Origin: Argyresthia goedartella
Taxonomy: Eukaryota; Arthropoda; Insecta; Lepidoptera; Argyresthiidae
Length of the DNA stretch: 64,000 nucleotides
Direction of reading: 5' to 3'
Assembly (NCBI GenBank): GCA_949825045.1
Contig: OX463813.1
Coordinates: 7,316,001-7,380,000, forward strand
The stretch's first letter is position 1. Each line of letters begins with the position of its first letter. Below the pieces are notes generated by a model. The model was not told the origin of the DNA and did no database searches. It saw only the letters and a list, made by a program, of their open reading frames with translations. Below are positions 45,111-54,845 of the stretch, one piece after another. Made by a program: the position numbers and the translations under genes.

Positions 45111-45800
45111 GGTTGGGTCTTATATAAGACACATTGAAATTTGAGGATTGGAGTACTTAGGTGGTTAGGGGGGGTCCTTAGCTATCCTCTGATACCATTT
45201 TCTGATTTAGGAAACATCATTTTAGCACTTTAATTATAAAATATGTTTACGCGATTTTTACAACTTGGCCAATCTCGGAACGACAAATGTCAAACCCAAA
45301 AGCTCCAACGTTGGATATTGGTACATGATTTTAGTACAAATTACAAGATTTTGTTGTAATGGTAGAAATTGGCGTCAGCAATTTTGTATTTTCTGACATA
45401 ATGACTTGCCCATTTCATTCCGATTCCTTCCGTGTTTCGTGAATGTTCTGTTGCGCTCTCGTTTTATCCGTGATTCTCTGGACGACTTTGGCTTTGTTTA
45501 CTTACTAACTACTTTATGGAGTTTATCAAAACCAAATTGGTTGCTTTAGGTCACTTTCTGTTTAAAAACTAAAGATAGGTTTGTTAGGTTCACACGTTAC
45601 AGCAGACCCGGGAGCCGGAGCGATGCGGAGCGGAGCGAGGCGACCCCCTACTCTTGGCAACCCCTCCTCCAACCCCTCTCCTCCTCCAACTCCCCCGAAA
45701 TCCAAAAAATGTAGGCATTTTCTTCAATCTTTGGACCTCCATAACATAAAAACTAGTGGTTTCCTAAAAGGGGGGGTAGGTGGGGGGACCTCCCCTCCCC
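45111..45800. mobile_element. MITE of the GGGTTGGG family, one end lost
   Basis: Starts GGGTTGGGTCTTATATAAGA, ends in a C-run (CTCCCCTCCCC), and is flanked by an exact 8-bp duplication GTCTAATG at 45103-45110 and 45801-45808. The right terminal repeat seen in 59478-60479 is absent, so about 80 bp was removed while the CCCC end stayed. Confidence 0.85.
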
Positions 45801-45993
45801 GTCTAATGTTTGGCCATTTCATGAAATTATCAATTGTCTGATATGCCCACGACACACACCACAGTTGCCGCTCCGCCGACATTATTTCGGCAATGTTTTG
45901 CAATCTGACAAAAAGTCGCTTGTCTAAATGCAAGTCGGATTTATCGGCGGGTTGGCTTTGGTGTGTATTGCGCTTGAGGAACATCATACTTAC

Positions 45994-46119
45994 GTAATTA
46001 ATCGTAAATATGCTGATAAATCCTATAAGTATATGGTATATGGCTACGATGACGACTCCAATATTCAGGGGTATGCTAAAACAACAGCGCTTCACTTGGG
46101 GAAAACCATCGTAACCCAT
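45994..46119 (-). CDS. Candidate first coding exon, membrane protein
   Basis: Met in AAAATGGG context at 46119; MGYDGFPQVKRCCFSIPLNI then GVVIVAIYHILIGFISIFTI as one membrane segment, then a donor (TAC|GTAAGTATG) at 45994. 126 nt is exactly 42 codons, no stop. The CC-x-IPL-x-x-GV start followed by a membrane helix resembles insect four-pass proteins of the DUF4728/LAPTM type; tentative. The next exon may be 33502-33639, which has the matching phase and strand. A MITE lies downstream in the presumed intron. Confidence 0.55.
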
Positions 46120-46155
46120 TTTATGTGTAGAATAAACGTGACGTCCAAGAAATAA

Positions 46156-46629
46156 TTTTCTGAAATAAATTCAAATCAAAAGTCACTGCTGCACATAACC
46201 AAATAAACTGAGATGGACGAAACTCTTTGCTTACTTTCACTCTGCTTACTTTCACTCTGCTACTCTGCTTATAAAATAACATTAGAAAAGGAATCACAGA
46301 GTAATAAGTAAGTAATTAGAGGAAGGGCTAGTTTCTATAAACTAAATTTATATATAGACACTCTTTACTCATACGGCCGCTTTACTTTGTATGACTGAGA
46401 CCACTATAGCTGTGACGCGACAGACGATATTCTCAAAAAAATATATAAGATATGATATCTGCTCAGATAAACGAAACTCAGCCCTTTCCCTTACCCTGCT
46501 GGCCAAAAAAGAAAAACAATGACATTACAATTAAGGCAAATTTTATGTTGTTGCCCCACAAATGCCCACGATATAATCTTCAGTACGCTAGGTGACGTCT
46601 GTCAATGTCCGCCCTGTTTAGGGCTAACG
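46156..46629. other. No gene recognised
   Basis: Short CTCTGCTTACTTTCA repeats at about 46230-46270, otherwise nothing. Confidence 0.5.
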
Positions 46630-46633
46630 CGTG

Positions 46634-47680
46634 TGTTGGATTATTCTCTATAATCTCGATAAGCAACCCTAGATTCAGCAGATTACTATTAGGATTCCTG
46701 GTTATCCATTATATTCACCATCACATTCCCTAATAATGACATCTGAGAAATGAAATAACAATAAATAACACATTACCTTATATTTCATTTATTGAAAGTG
46801 AAACTTGAGGGAAACACAATGAAAGTACGATTTTATGTGAATATGTATTACACTGTATATAAAATAAACTAATCTACTGTCGGATATTTATTCGCATGGT
46901 CATAAAACACCCAATATCCTTTATATCGTCGATATATCTACAGAGCTAGTTGTTACAATAGAATATCGCCTCTTTTTTATATAGGATACAAGTAGTACAA
47001 AATAATATTAAAACAGATTTAGCACAATGTAAAATAATCATTGAGCCAGAAACATAAAAGCACAATGAAAGGCAGGATTAATTCGCTTACCGAGATTAGT
47101 TCGGAACGGACGCCCAGACACAAGTGAGCGGCCATGTTGTTCACTGTTGCTTTTATACCCTGTCTGACAATAACAAATATGCCGCCACACGTGGCCGCTT
47201 TGGCGCCACACAAACATAATTGTAGAAAGACAGAAATACATTTAAAATCTTAGTGATTTAAATCGTGTAAAATATTATTAATTATTATGACAATTATCTG
47301 ATATTATGATCTTATTATTTATTATAAATTATATTTATAGAAACAACTATTTCGAATATACCGGAAATTGATTTAATAAGGACTTGTAAATTCTAATATG
47401 ATTTCCATAATTCATTTCGCATTTTATGATGAATTTTAGGCTACTTATTTGTGATTACAAAATTATCTTATAAAATAATCATATTTATTACGGAAATGCG
47501 GAAGTGACAATGACAGGATATTGACTTGAACACCATTTATAAATTCTTAAACGTTGTTAATAATTTAATTTGTATTTCATAATGAATATCCTGTCATTAA
47601 TTTATAATTAATTACTACTTTACTGATATGTTATTTACAATATTTTATTATATGCTCTTACGGATACGGATATTCTGTCA
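46634..47680 (-). repeat. 3' LTR of decayed gypsy
   Basis: Long 1047-bp LTR, TGTTGGATTATTC to GATATTCTGTCA. Contains about 270 bp (47006-47275) that the 5' LTR lacks. Confidence 0.9.
47151..47156 (-). promoter_or_regulatory. TATA box in gypsy LTR
   Basis: The minus strand reads GGGTATAAAAGCAACAGTG at about 47143-47161, inside the segment absent from the 5' LTR. Confidence 0.6.
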
Positions 47681-47844
47681 CGGCCATACTGACATGTGCT
47701 ACGTCCCGGAGCACTTAACATATATTATTTTACTTTCTCCATTATGAGAATTAATTAAATGGTCTCACTTTTCACATTAAGTGGGATTATCATTTATTAA
47801 TTTATAATTGATCATATAATTGCTATATCATCAAAACCTCTCAC

Positions 47845-48005
47845 ATTAGGCTGACAACTAGCGACAATATTGCTAAAGTTCTACCCCTCACATTAGGTGA
47901 ACAACTAGCATTACTTGCTGAAGTCCCAATTTCACATTAAGCGGACTTCTAACATTGCTAATGCCCAACTTCTCACATTAAGTGGACAACTAGCATCCCA
48001 AAAAC
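47845..48005. repeat. Imperfect repeats near 3' end of gypsy
   Basis: Four copies of a CTCACATTA..GGACAACTAGCA-type unit about 45 bp long, between pol and LTR. Confidence 0.6.
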
Positions 48006-48169
48006 ATCTCTTTTTATATACCTATACTTAATATTACTTCACATTAATTATAAATTATGTACAAACATTGCCTTAATTATTATAAACATCTCCTTAATTA
48101 GTATAAATATTTCCTTAATAGTATAAACATTTGCTTAATAGTATAATATTCTTATATATTTTAATATTT

Positions 48170-49359
48170 TTAATCAAACAAAATCTCTGTTGCACAGTCA
48201 TCTATCCATTGTCCATGCCATTGTCTTAATTTGTCTTTAGATACTATAATGTTTCTTAAATTACCCTGGCCTCTAAGAGAATATCTGTCATTAGGAAGAA
48301 TTGCAATAATTTCGTACGGTCCTTTAAATCTTTCACTTAATTTATCATGACGTCTATGATCTTGGTTTACATAAACCAGGTTTCCTATGTCAAATATTTT
48401 ATTATCACGTCTTACACCGTCAAACCTGGTTTTGAACTTTTCCGCTTCAGAACATAGACGTTGGTATGCCAATTCTCGATCGGATCTTAAGTCAACATTA
48501 AGGTCATTCAAACATGTTTGTATACAAGGGATGTTGGCCTCGCAACCTATGAGTAAACGAATTGGATTAAAACCTGTGGATTTTTGAACGGTGGTATTGA
48601 TTGATTGTTGAACTTTAAACAAACCGCTTGGCCAATCTGACGAACCATTACAGGTTGTATTTAACATATTGATAACGGTTGCTACATATCGTTCTACCTG
48701 TCCGTTGCCTCTAGGAGTTAGTTAGTACCCCTATCCGTGATAACTATGTATGGAGTACCAAAGGTAGTGATGGTATCTCTAATAAGGGGTACTAATTCTT
48801 GGGCACTGAGAGTTTTAAGAGGTTTTAGAAGGCAAAACTTAGTAAAACCATCAATTATTAGTAGAATGTATTTGAAGCCATCCTCAGTCTGTGTAAAAGG
48901 TCCTGTACAATCCAAATGAACTGAATGGAAGGGTATTGGCGTTTTATCAATGGGGTGGAGAAAACCTTGTTTTGGGCCAGAGTGACCTTTACGTTGGACA
49001 CAGATCAGGCAATGCTTCAAATATTTTTTTACAAATGCTGTCATACGAGGAAACCAAAAGTGTTCACGAAGTTTATGTAAGGTTTTGCCTAACCCAACGT
49101 GACAGTTCCTATCATGAATATGAATGAAATTGAATCTAGCTCCTCGTGGTACAAATAATTTTGGTTCATCAGATTGAGCTTTATAGAATAATAGACCATT
49201 CTCAACTATGTATCGCGACCCGTCTAGTTCACCAGCTACAACTTGACTGGTGAGATCCTGGACTTCTGCATCGTTTTGTTGGGCAACCTCCAACCACGAA
49301 CGAGGTTCATCAATTACAATGATTTCATATTCTTGTTGAGATGTTAAGCTAGAACCCAA
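48170..49359 (-). pseudogene. Gypsy integrase, broken
   Basis: Zinc region (HIHDRNCHVGLGKTL ... CLICVQRKGHSG), core VHLDCTGPF, FTKFCLLKPLK and VITDRGTN, then a stop and a deletion; PRGNGQVERYV (catalytic Glu) follows in another frame, then MLNTTCNGSSDWPSGLF and a C-terminus ending in GQWIDDCATEILFD. A segment of about 100 bp between the second Asp and the Glu is lost. Confidence 0.85.
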
Positions 49360-49469
49360 TATTTGTTTTGTGGTTGTCGTGTATTTGGAGTTGTTAGTCA
49401 GAAAAGAGGGAAAAATTTCTGTGGGGCTTTCAATTGGGCTGCGACTAAAGAAATCTGCATGGCCTATGC

Positions 49470-50302
49470 CTACCCTTTTTGTAAGTGATATCGAAATCGA
49501 AATCCTGCATGAAGGTCCACCAACGAGCTACGCGTGGGGATAAATCCTTTTTGTTCATTGGAATTGCAATCTGTGATTATTTGAAATCTGATACCTAAAA
49601 GATATACCCTGAATTGTTTCAAAGCGTTATAGATAGCCAAAGTTTCCAGGTCATAGGAACAGTACTTGGACTTCAGATTCAGCAGGTGAAGTCCTTTTAC
49701 TATGATAAGCAACTACCCTTTTGACATTATCAACTCTTTGTACTAGTACTGCTCCGTAACCTAATGAACTAGCGTCTGTGTAAAGTTCCGTTGGTAACTT
49801 TGGGTCAAAGACTACTAGTAAAGGCTTTGTGGATAAATTCTTTATGACATAATCCCTAGCATTATCCTGCCCAAGTCCCCATTCCCATTTTTGGTCAGTT
49901 TTTAACAATTTTGTTATACAGGCTGTACTAGAAGCGAAGTTTGGTATGAACTTTCTAAAATAACTTGCTAGTCCCATAATCTGGCGTACTTGTCTGATAT
50001 TGGTTGGGACCGGGGAATGAACCAAAGCAGCTACTTTCACTAGGTCTTATACCTTCCCGAGATATATGCCGTCCTAAATATTCAATTTCTTGAACGAAGA
50101 ACATACACTTCTCAAGATTGATAGTAAAACCTGCGATACTAAGTGCTTCAAGAGTTTGGTCGAGATACGATAATCCCTCCTCTATGGTAGAAAAAGGAAT
50201 TAAAATATCGTCAATATAGACAAGAAGAAATTGCAAGTCTTGTACAGCCTTTGTAATAGCTCGTTGAAACACAGCTGGGCCGTTACAAATACCAAAAGGC
50301 AT
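49470..50302 (-). pseudogene. Gypsy RT and RNase H, broken
   Basis: RT palm MPFGICNGPAVFQ and LLVYIDDILIP (YIDD), then in other frames MGLASYFRKFIPNF, the RNase H segment ELYTDASSLGYGAVLVQR and RVYLLGIRFQIITDCNS. At least two frameshifts, and the RT fingers are missing. Confidence 0.85.
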
Positions 50303-50402
50303 TTTAACAAATTCGTAGATTTAGTTCGCCTGTGCTGACCGTGCTAATTTCATCCAAGACAGAAGGGAATTATCAAAAATATTTTTTATCTTTTCTTGTA
50401 CT

Positions 50403-51377
50403 TCAGGGCTTAAATGACCAATTTTTGAATCTAATTTCACATAAACCAGAATCTGAAGAAATGAAATTAACTTCTGTTTTGGATTCTATATGCTTCCTGA
50501 CTAAACGACTACCAGAAGAATCGGTTATAATCTCTAAATCTGGATAATTAACTGTATTTCTACCGATTAGCAGATCATAACCAAAATCATCATCTCTGAC
50601 TACATAAATATCAAGTTCTATACCAACACCTTTAAACTGAACGATAACTGTAATCGTGGCAAATACGTGGATTTTGCTACTACCTATACCATTTAGGTAC
50701 AGAGATGGCGGTGTAAGATGGCAATCTATTTTTTTTGCTACAGATTCCCTAATTATTCTACAACTCGCACCTGTATCAATAAGTGAGTTTATACATTGAT
50801 TGTTAATGGAAACAGGTGTGAGATTTAGTTCTGCTGTTGTAGTGACACCATTATTTAGGCTAGCCATTTTGACGTCGACGTCGATAATGCCACCACAAAC
50901 TAGTTCAATCAATTGTCCATCCGTAAACGCTACATTGGTATTGCGTAGCAATCTCAATTTTTCCCTAGCATATTCACTATAAGACTCCAATGTATCTGAT
51001 GAAAATAGTACCGCTTTGAGTTTCTCCGACAAATTTTTCTTTTCGGGGTAAGCATCGATAATATCTCTGCGAAGATTTTCCCAAGATCTACCGTCTGAAG
51101 GCTCCCATGATTCATACCATGATAAACAAGAACCCTTAAGGGCTTTACCGGCTTTGGCTGCTGTTTTCAAGCTGCTCCACTTGAGTTCTGTGGCGAGAGA
51201 CTCGATACTGTTGCACCAGCTAGCAGCTCCGCAGTCGCTCCGCTCGGGGTCGAAGAGTGGTAACGCGATGTCGTCATCTTTATGATGCGTAGTGGTCACT
51301 GCATCGCGAATCGCTGATAAAAGACTCGTGATCGCCGCAGCATCCATCCTGGAACTTAGAAATAAACATGTTAACAA
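50403..51377 (-). pseudogene. Gypsy Gag-protease, internally deleted
   Basis: Gag from MDAAAITSLLSAIRDAV with the SWYESWEPSDGRSWENLRRD capsid motif, then directly a protease with SLIDTGASCRIIRES. The CCHC knuckle expected between them is absent, so an in-frame deletion joined the two. Open to 50403. Confidence 0.8.
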
Positions 51378-51403
51378 GAAGGCTCGGGCGATCCCACTTC
51401 TGA

Positions 51404-52100
51404 TGTTGGATTATTCTCTATAATCTCGATAAGCAAACCAAGATTCAGCAGACTACTATTAGGATCCCTGGTTATCCATTATATTCACCATCACATTCCC
51501 TAATAATGACATCTGAGAAATGAAATAACACATTACCTTATATTTCATTTATTGAAAGTGAAACTTGAGGGAAACACAATGAAAGTACGATTTTATGTGA
51601 ATATATATTACACTGTATATAAAATAAACTAATCTACTGTCGGATATTTATTCGCATGGTCATAAAACACCCAATATCCTTTATATCGTCGATATATCTA
51701 CAAAGCTAGTTGTTACAATAGAATATCGCCTCTTTTTTATATAGGATACAAGTAGTACAAAATAATATTATTATTAATATTATCAATTATTATTAATCAT
51801 AATAATTAATAATATTAATAATATTATTAATTATTATGACAATTATCTGATATTATGATCTTATTATTTATTATAAATTATATTTATAGAAACAACTATT
51901 TCGAATATACCGGAAATTGATTTAATAAGGACTTGTAAATTGTAATATGATTTCCATAATTCATTTCGCATTTTATGATGAATTTTAGGCTACTTATTTA
52001 TGATTACAAAATTATCTTATAAAATAATCATATTTATTACGGAAATGCGGAAGTGACAATGACAGGATATTGACTCGAACACCATTTATAAATTCTTAAG
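51404..52100 (-). repeat. 5' LTR of gypsy, part 1
   Basis: Matches 46634-47545 except that an AT-rich stretch (about 51765-51830) replaces 270 bp with the TATA box. Broken at about 52100 by the LINE. Confidence 0.88.
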
Positions 52101-52577
52101 TTATTTTGGACTTGAAGATCGGCGCGCGCTGCAGACTCATGCGCCTGTCGTAAAACGTATCTCCGTGTTAAAAATTAAATGAAAATATAATTAAGCCTTA
52201 TCAACTAGATTTTTTAAAGTAAAAGTATTAAATAAGTATATAACTATAGAATCAACAATTTGAAATTAGGCTAAACCAGTGATTACAGTGAAAAAAGACA
52301 CTATAAACCTTAACAAAAACCAGTGATACAGAGATAAACAAACATGAAACAGACAGTGTTAAACAACATTATATGAGTAGAATAACAGAAAAATACATAA
52401 AACTCAGTGAATAATAGCATAGACTCACGTAATTCTCGGTGCAAATACAGTGACAATATCGTGCAAGTTCAAAGTTCACCAACGGCTCAACGCACAAAAG
52501 CCACATAAACACCTTCACCGACCTTCAACTACATGGGATATATAGACGATATTCAACAAGACTCTTCAATCTCTCAG

Positions 52578-52660
52578 TAGGCGAATCGGTTAAGGACTCT
52601 GCCTACGCAACGCCGCTGCCACGTGTGGGACATGGTTCGATTCCCGGCCAGCACCGGTTT
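52578..52660 (+). repeat. tRNA-like segment in LINE 5' region
   Basis: An A-box-like GGCGAATCGGTTAAGGA and a B box GGTTCGATTCCCGG with tRNA-like spacing, ending in CAGCACC. Could be a SINE head or a polymerase III promoter. Confidence 0.6.
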
Positions 52661-52872
52661 CTTTTTCTTTTTCCTTTTCACTTTATGTCGGCATTGGTGA
52701 TTGACGACGTCTATGAAATATCCTTACTTAGAAATATCCATAAACAATATCTGTCGTGCGTTACAAGACAAAATATTTTAAACAACGCCATCTAGGTACT
52801 AAAACAGGAACTAACAACATACGTTCCTGACTAACGCACTGAAAGCAACTAAATCCACATTCGATAACCAAT

Positions 52873-52992
52873 AGATGGCGCCAGATAGACGTGTTGCATC
52901 AACTGACTAACAGAGGGCGTTACTCCTCCACCACAAAAAGTTCGTACTACTCGCCAACAGAGGCGCCACCAGTATTAAAATAGAGGGCGCCA
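52873..52992 (+). promoter_or_regulatory. Cluster of AGAGGGCGCC motifs
   Basis: AGATGGCGC at 52873, AGAGGGCG near 52912, AGAGGCGCC near 52959 and AGAGGGCGC at 52982 lie within 120 bp just before ORF1. They resemble the AGRKGGCGC core of insect CTCF sites; function is inference. Confidence 0.4.
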
Positions 52993-53025
52993 CTAACAAC
53001 CATTTCTGAATTCAGTGACACCAAA

Positions 53026-54711
53026 ATGAAGTGCAGCGAATGCCAGGGAGTTATACCTTACGCTACCGAGTTGCTCAGTTGTGTCACATGCAATGGCACA
53101 TATCATTATAGCTGCGCAAACATCACCACAGCTTTCTATATGGCGAATACTGCTACTCTACGTAAGACTTTTAAATGCCGGGCATGCGCCTCTGCCGGTA
53201 TGCACACACGAACGGTTGAACTCTGTTCCTCAGATGCTCAGTCAAATGATCCAAATGACAGTTCTCCTAGTCCAGAACAGGTTGAATCAAATAACATCAC
53301 TTATAGAAATCCGAGGAAGATACATGTAGAGTCGGATGAGTCACACTTAGACCGGTCCTATCAGAGTTTACCTAATGTGACCTTAAATAATAGTCTTGAA
53401 CTGCAAGACATTCGAGAAGAACTTATTAGACTTCGTACAGAAAACGGCACAGCGAACCAAGAAATCGAGAATTTATTAACTGAGAACGCCGAATTGACTA
53501 ATGAGCTCAAAACATACAAGAAAAAAATTCAACTTTACAAAGCAGTGGGTTTTGGAGGACTTCAGGGCGTATCAGGATTTCCCGTGGCTGTCTCGCCCAA
53601 ATACTTCACGCCCCAGTATCGTGGCATCAGGCCGAACATGCTGCGTATTGGCTACCCCAGAACTTCACCTAGAGAATTCACAAATAATGTCGTCCAGAGG
53701 GATCTGAATAGTTCCTTCAAAGAGTGCGTATCCACGCCCAGCTCATTACATAATGGAACACAAATATACAGGCCACGGAATCATGACGTGTCTTCATTGC
53801 ATCACAGTGAACTTCAACTTCAAACTGTGTGCAAGAACCCTATACTTGGAAGCCATGGAGATACTAATATTGCTGTCCATAATCTGAGCACGGATACTCT
53901 CACATTCGAAAACCTGGGAGATACAAGAAACTCTACATCTGAGAGCCAAGGGGAGTCAAGCAGCTTCCAAGTTAAGACAGCATCTAACACCCAACCTGCA
54001 TTGTCGACGAATCCATCAGAATGTAATACTCAACGTTTAACATCTTGTGTTCCTTCACTCGAGAGACAAGGAGACCCCAGGACGTCTAAGACTACTGCGC
54101 CTAAACGTGAGGTTCCCACCCTACGGAGGGCCTTAATATTGTCTGATGAAAGTGGTAGAGGCATTAACAAAATCCTGCGAAATCTACTAGGATGCGGCTA
54201 CAATGTAGAGTCTATTATTAAACCTAATGCCACTCTAGATCACGTTCTTGAATACAGTTATCAGCTCTGTAATGAGTTTACACGAAATGATATTGTAATA
54301 ATAGTAGCCGGCTGCAATGATAAAGACCCCCTCAAACTACAGTCAATGTTGTACGCAAACCTCAACCAGCTTGCCAATACCAATGTACTACTGTACAAGC
54401 TCGGTGCTAGCAAGTACTTAAATGACAGTAAGGTGAGCAGTACGTTTAAGTTTGTATGCTCCCGGTTTCCACATGCCGCATACTTCTGCGAAGACGTAAA
54501 GCACTCTAGACTGTATGCAAGTAGGACATTATTGAGGGAAATTATTAAAATAGAATGCAAACACGCGTATTTGCGACATGAAAGAAACCTAGAGTCATCT
54601 CATGTGATAGGCAAAAGCAGTAAATCAGCTTGCAACGAAATAAAAATGCAATCTATGGATCACGCTAAATCTAATACCAAGGCTCCTGACAGCAAACAGG
54701 ATTTTCTTTAG
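53026..54711 (+). CDS. LINE ORF1, PHD finger and esterase-like domain
   Basis: 561 residues. N-terminal PHD-type zinc region (MKCSECQGVIPYATE, then CVTCNGTYHYSC and CRAC). A coiled coil (LQDIREELIRLRTENGT onward) for oligomerisation. A C-terminal esterase-like domain with LSDESGRGI in place of a GDS motif and VAGCNDKD (GxND block). CR1-group ORF1 proteins carry this layout. Complete frame in CAAAATGA context. It would bind LINE RNA. Confidence 0.85.
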   Translation: MKCSECQGVIPYATELLSCVTCNGTYHYSCANITTAFYMANTATLRKTFKCRACASAGMHTRTVELCSSDAQSNDPNDSSPSPEQVESNNITYRNPRKIHVESDESHLDRSYQSLPNVTLNNSLELQDIREELIRLRTENGTANQEIENLLTENAELTNELKTYKKKIQLYKAVGFGGLQGVSGFPVAVSPKYFTPQYRGIRPNMLRIGYPRTSPREFTNNVVQRDLNSSFKECVSTPSSLHNGTQIYRPRNHDVSSLHHSELQLQTVCKNPILGSHGDTNIAVHNLSTDTLTFENLGDTRNSTSESQGESSSFQVKTASNTQPALSTNPSECNTQRLTSCVPSLERQGDPRTSKTTAPKREVPTLRRALILSDESGRGINKILRNLLGCGYNVESIIKPNATLDHVLEYSYQLCNEFTRNDIVIIVAGCNDKDPLKLQSMLYANLNQLANTNVLLYKLGASKYLNDSKVSSTFKFVCSRFPHAAYFCEDVKHSRLYASRTLLREIIKIECKHAYLRHERNLESSHVIGKSSKSACNEIKMQSMDHAKSNTKAPDSKQDFL

Positions 54712-54845
54712 GAAGTCACAGGGAGTTAGAAAATGTTACTCGTACAACTCACGCCGCTACCAGTAATAAAAGAATTGCTCATGTCAATATTTGTAGCCTT
54801 AATGCTAATAAGTTATCTCTGCTTGAGATTTGGCTGGATGGGGAG

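Noticed and set aside
45581..45841. Pro-rich ORF repeated at 60195-60500
   Set aside because: It lies inside the two GGGTTGGG MITE copies and is shared because the DNA repeat is shared; low-complexity C-tract coding.
45928..46155. Plus-strand 75-codon ORF
   Set aside because: Antisense to the better supported minus-strand exon with start codon and splice donor.
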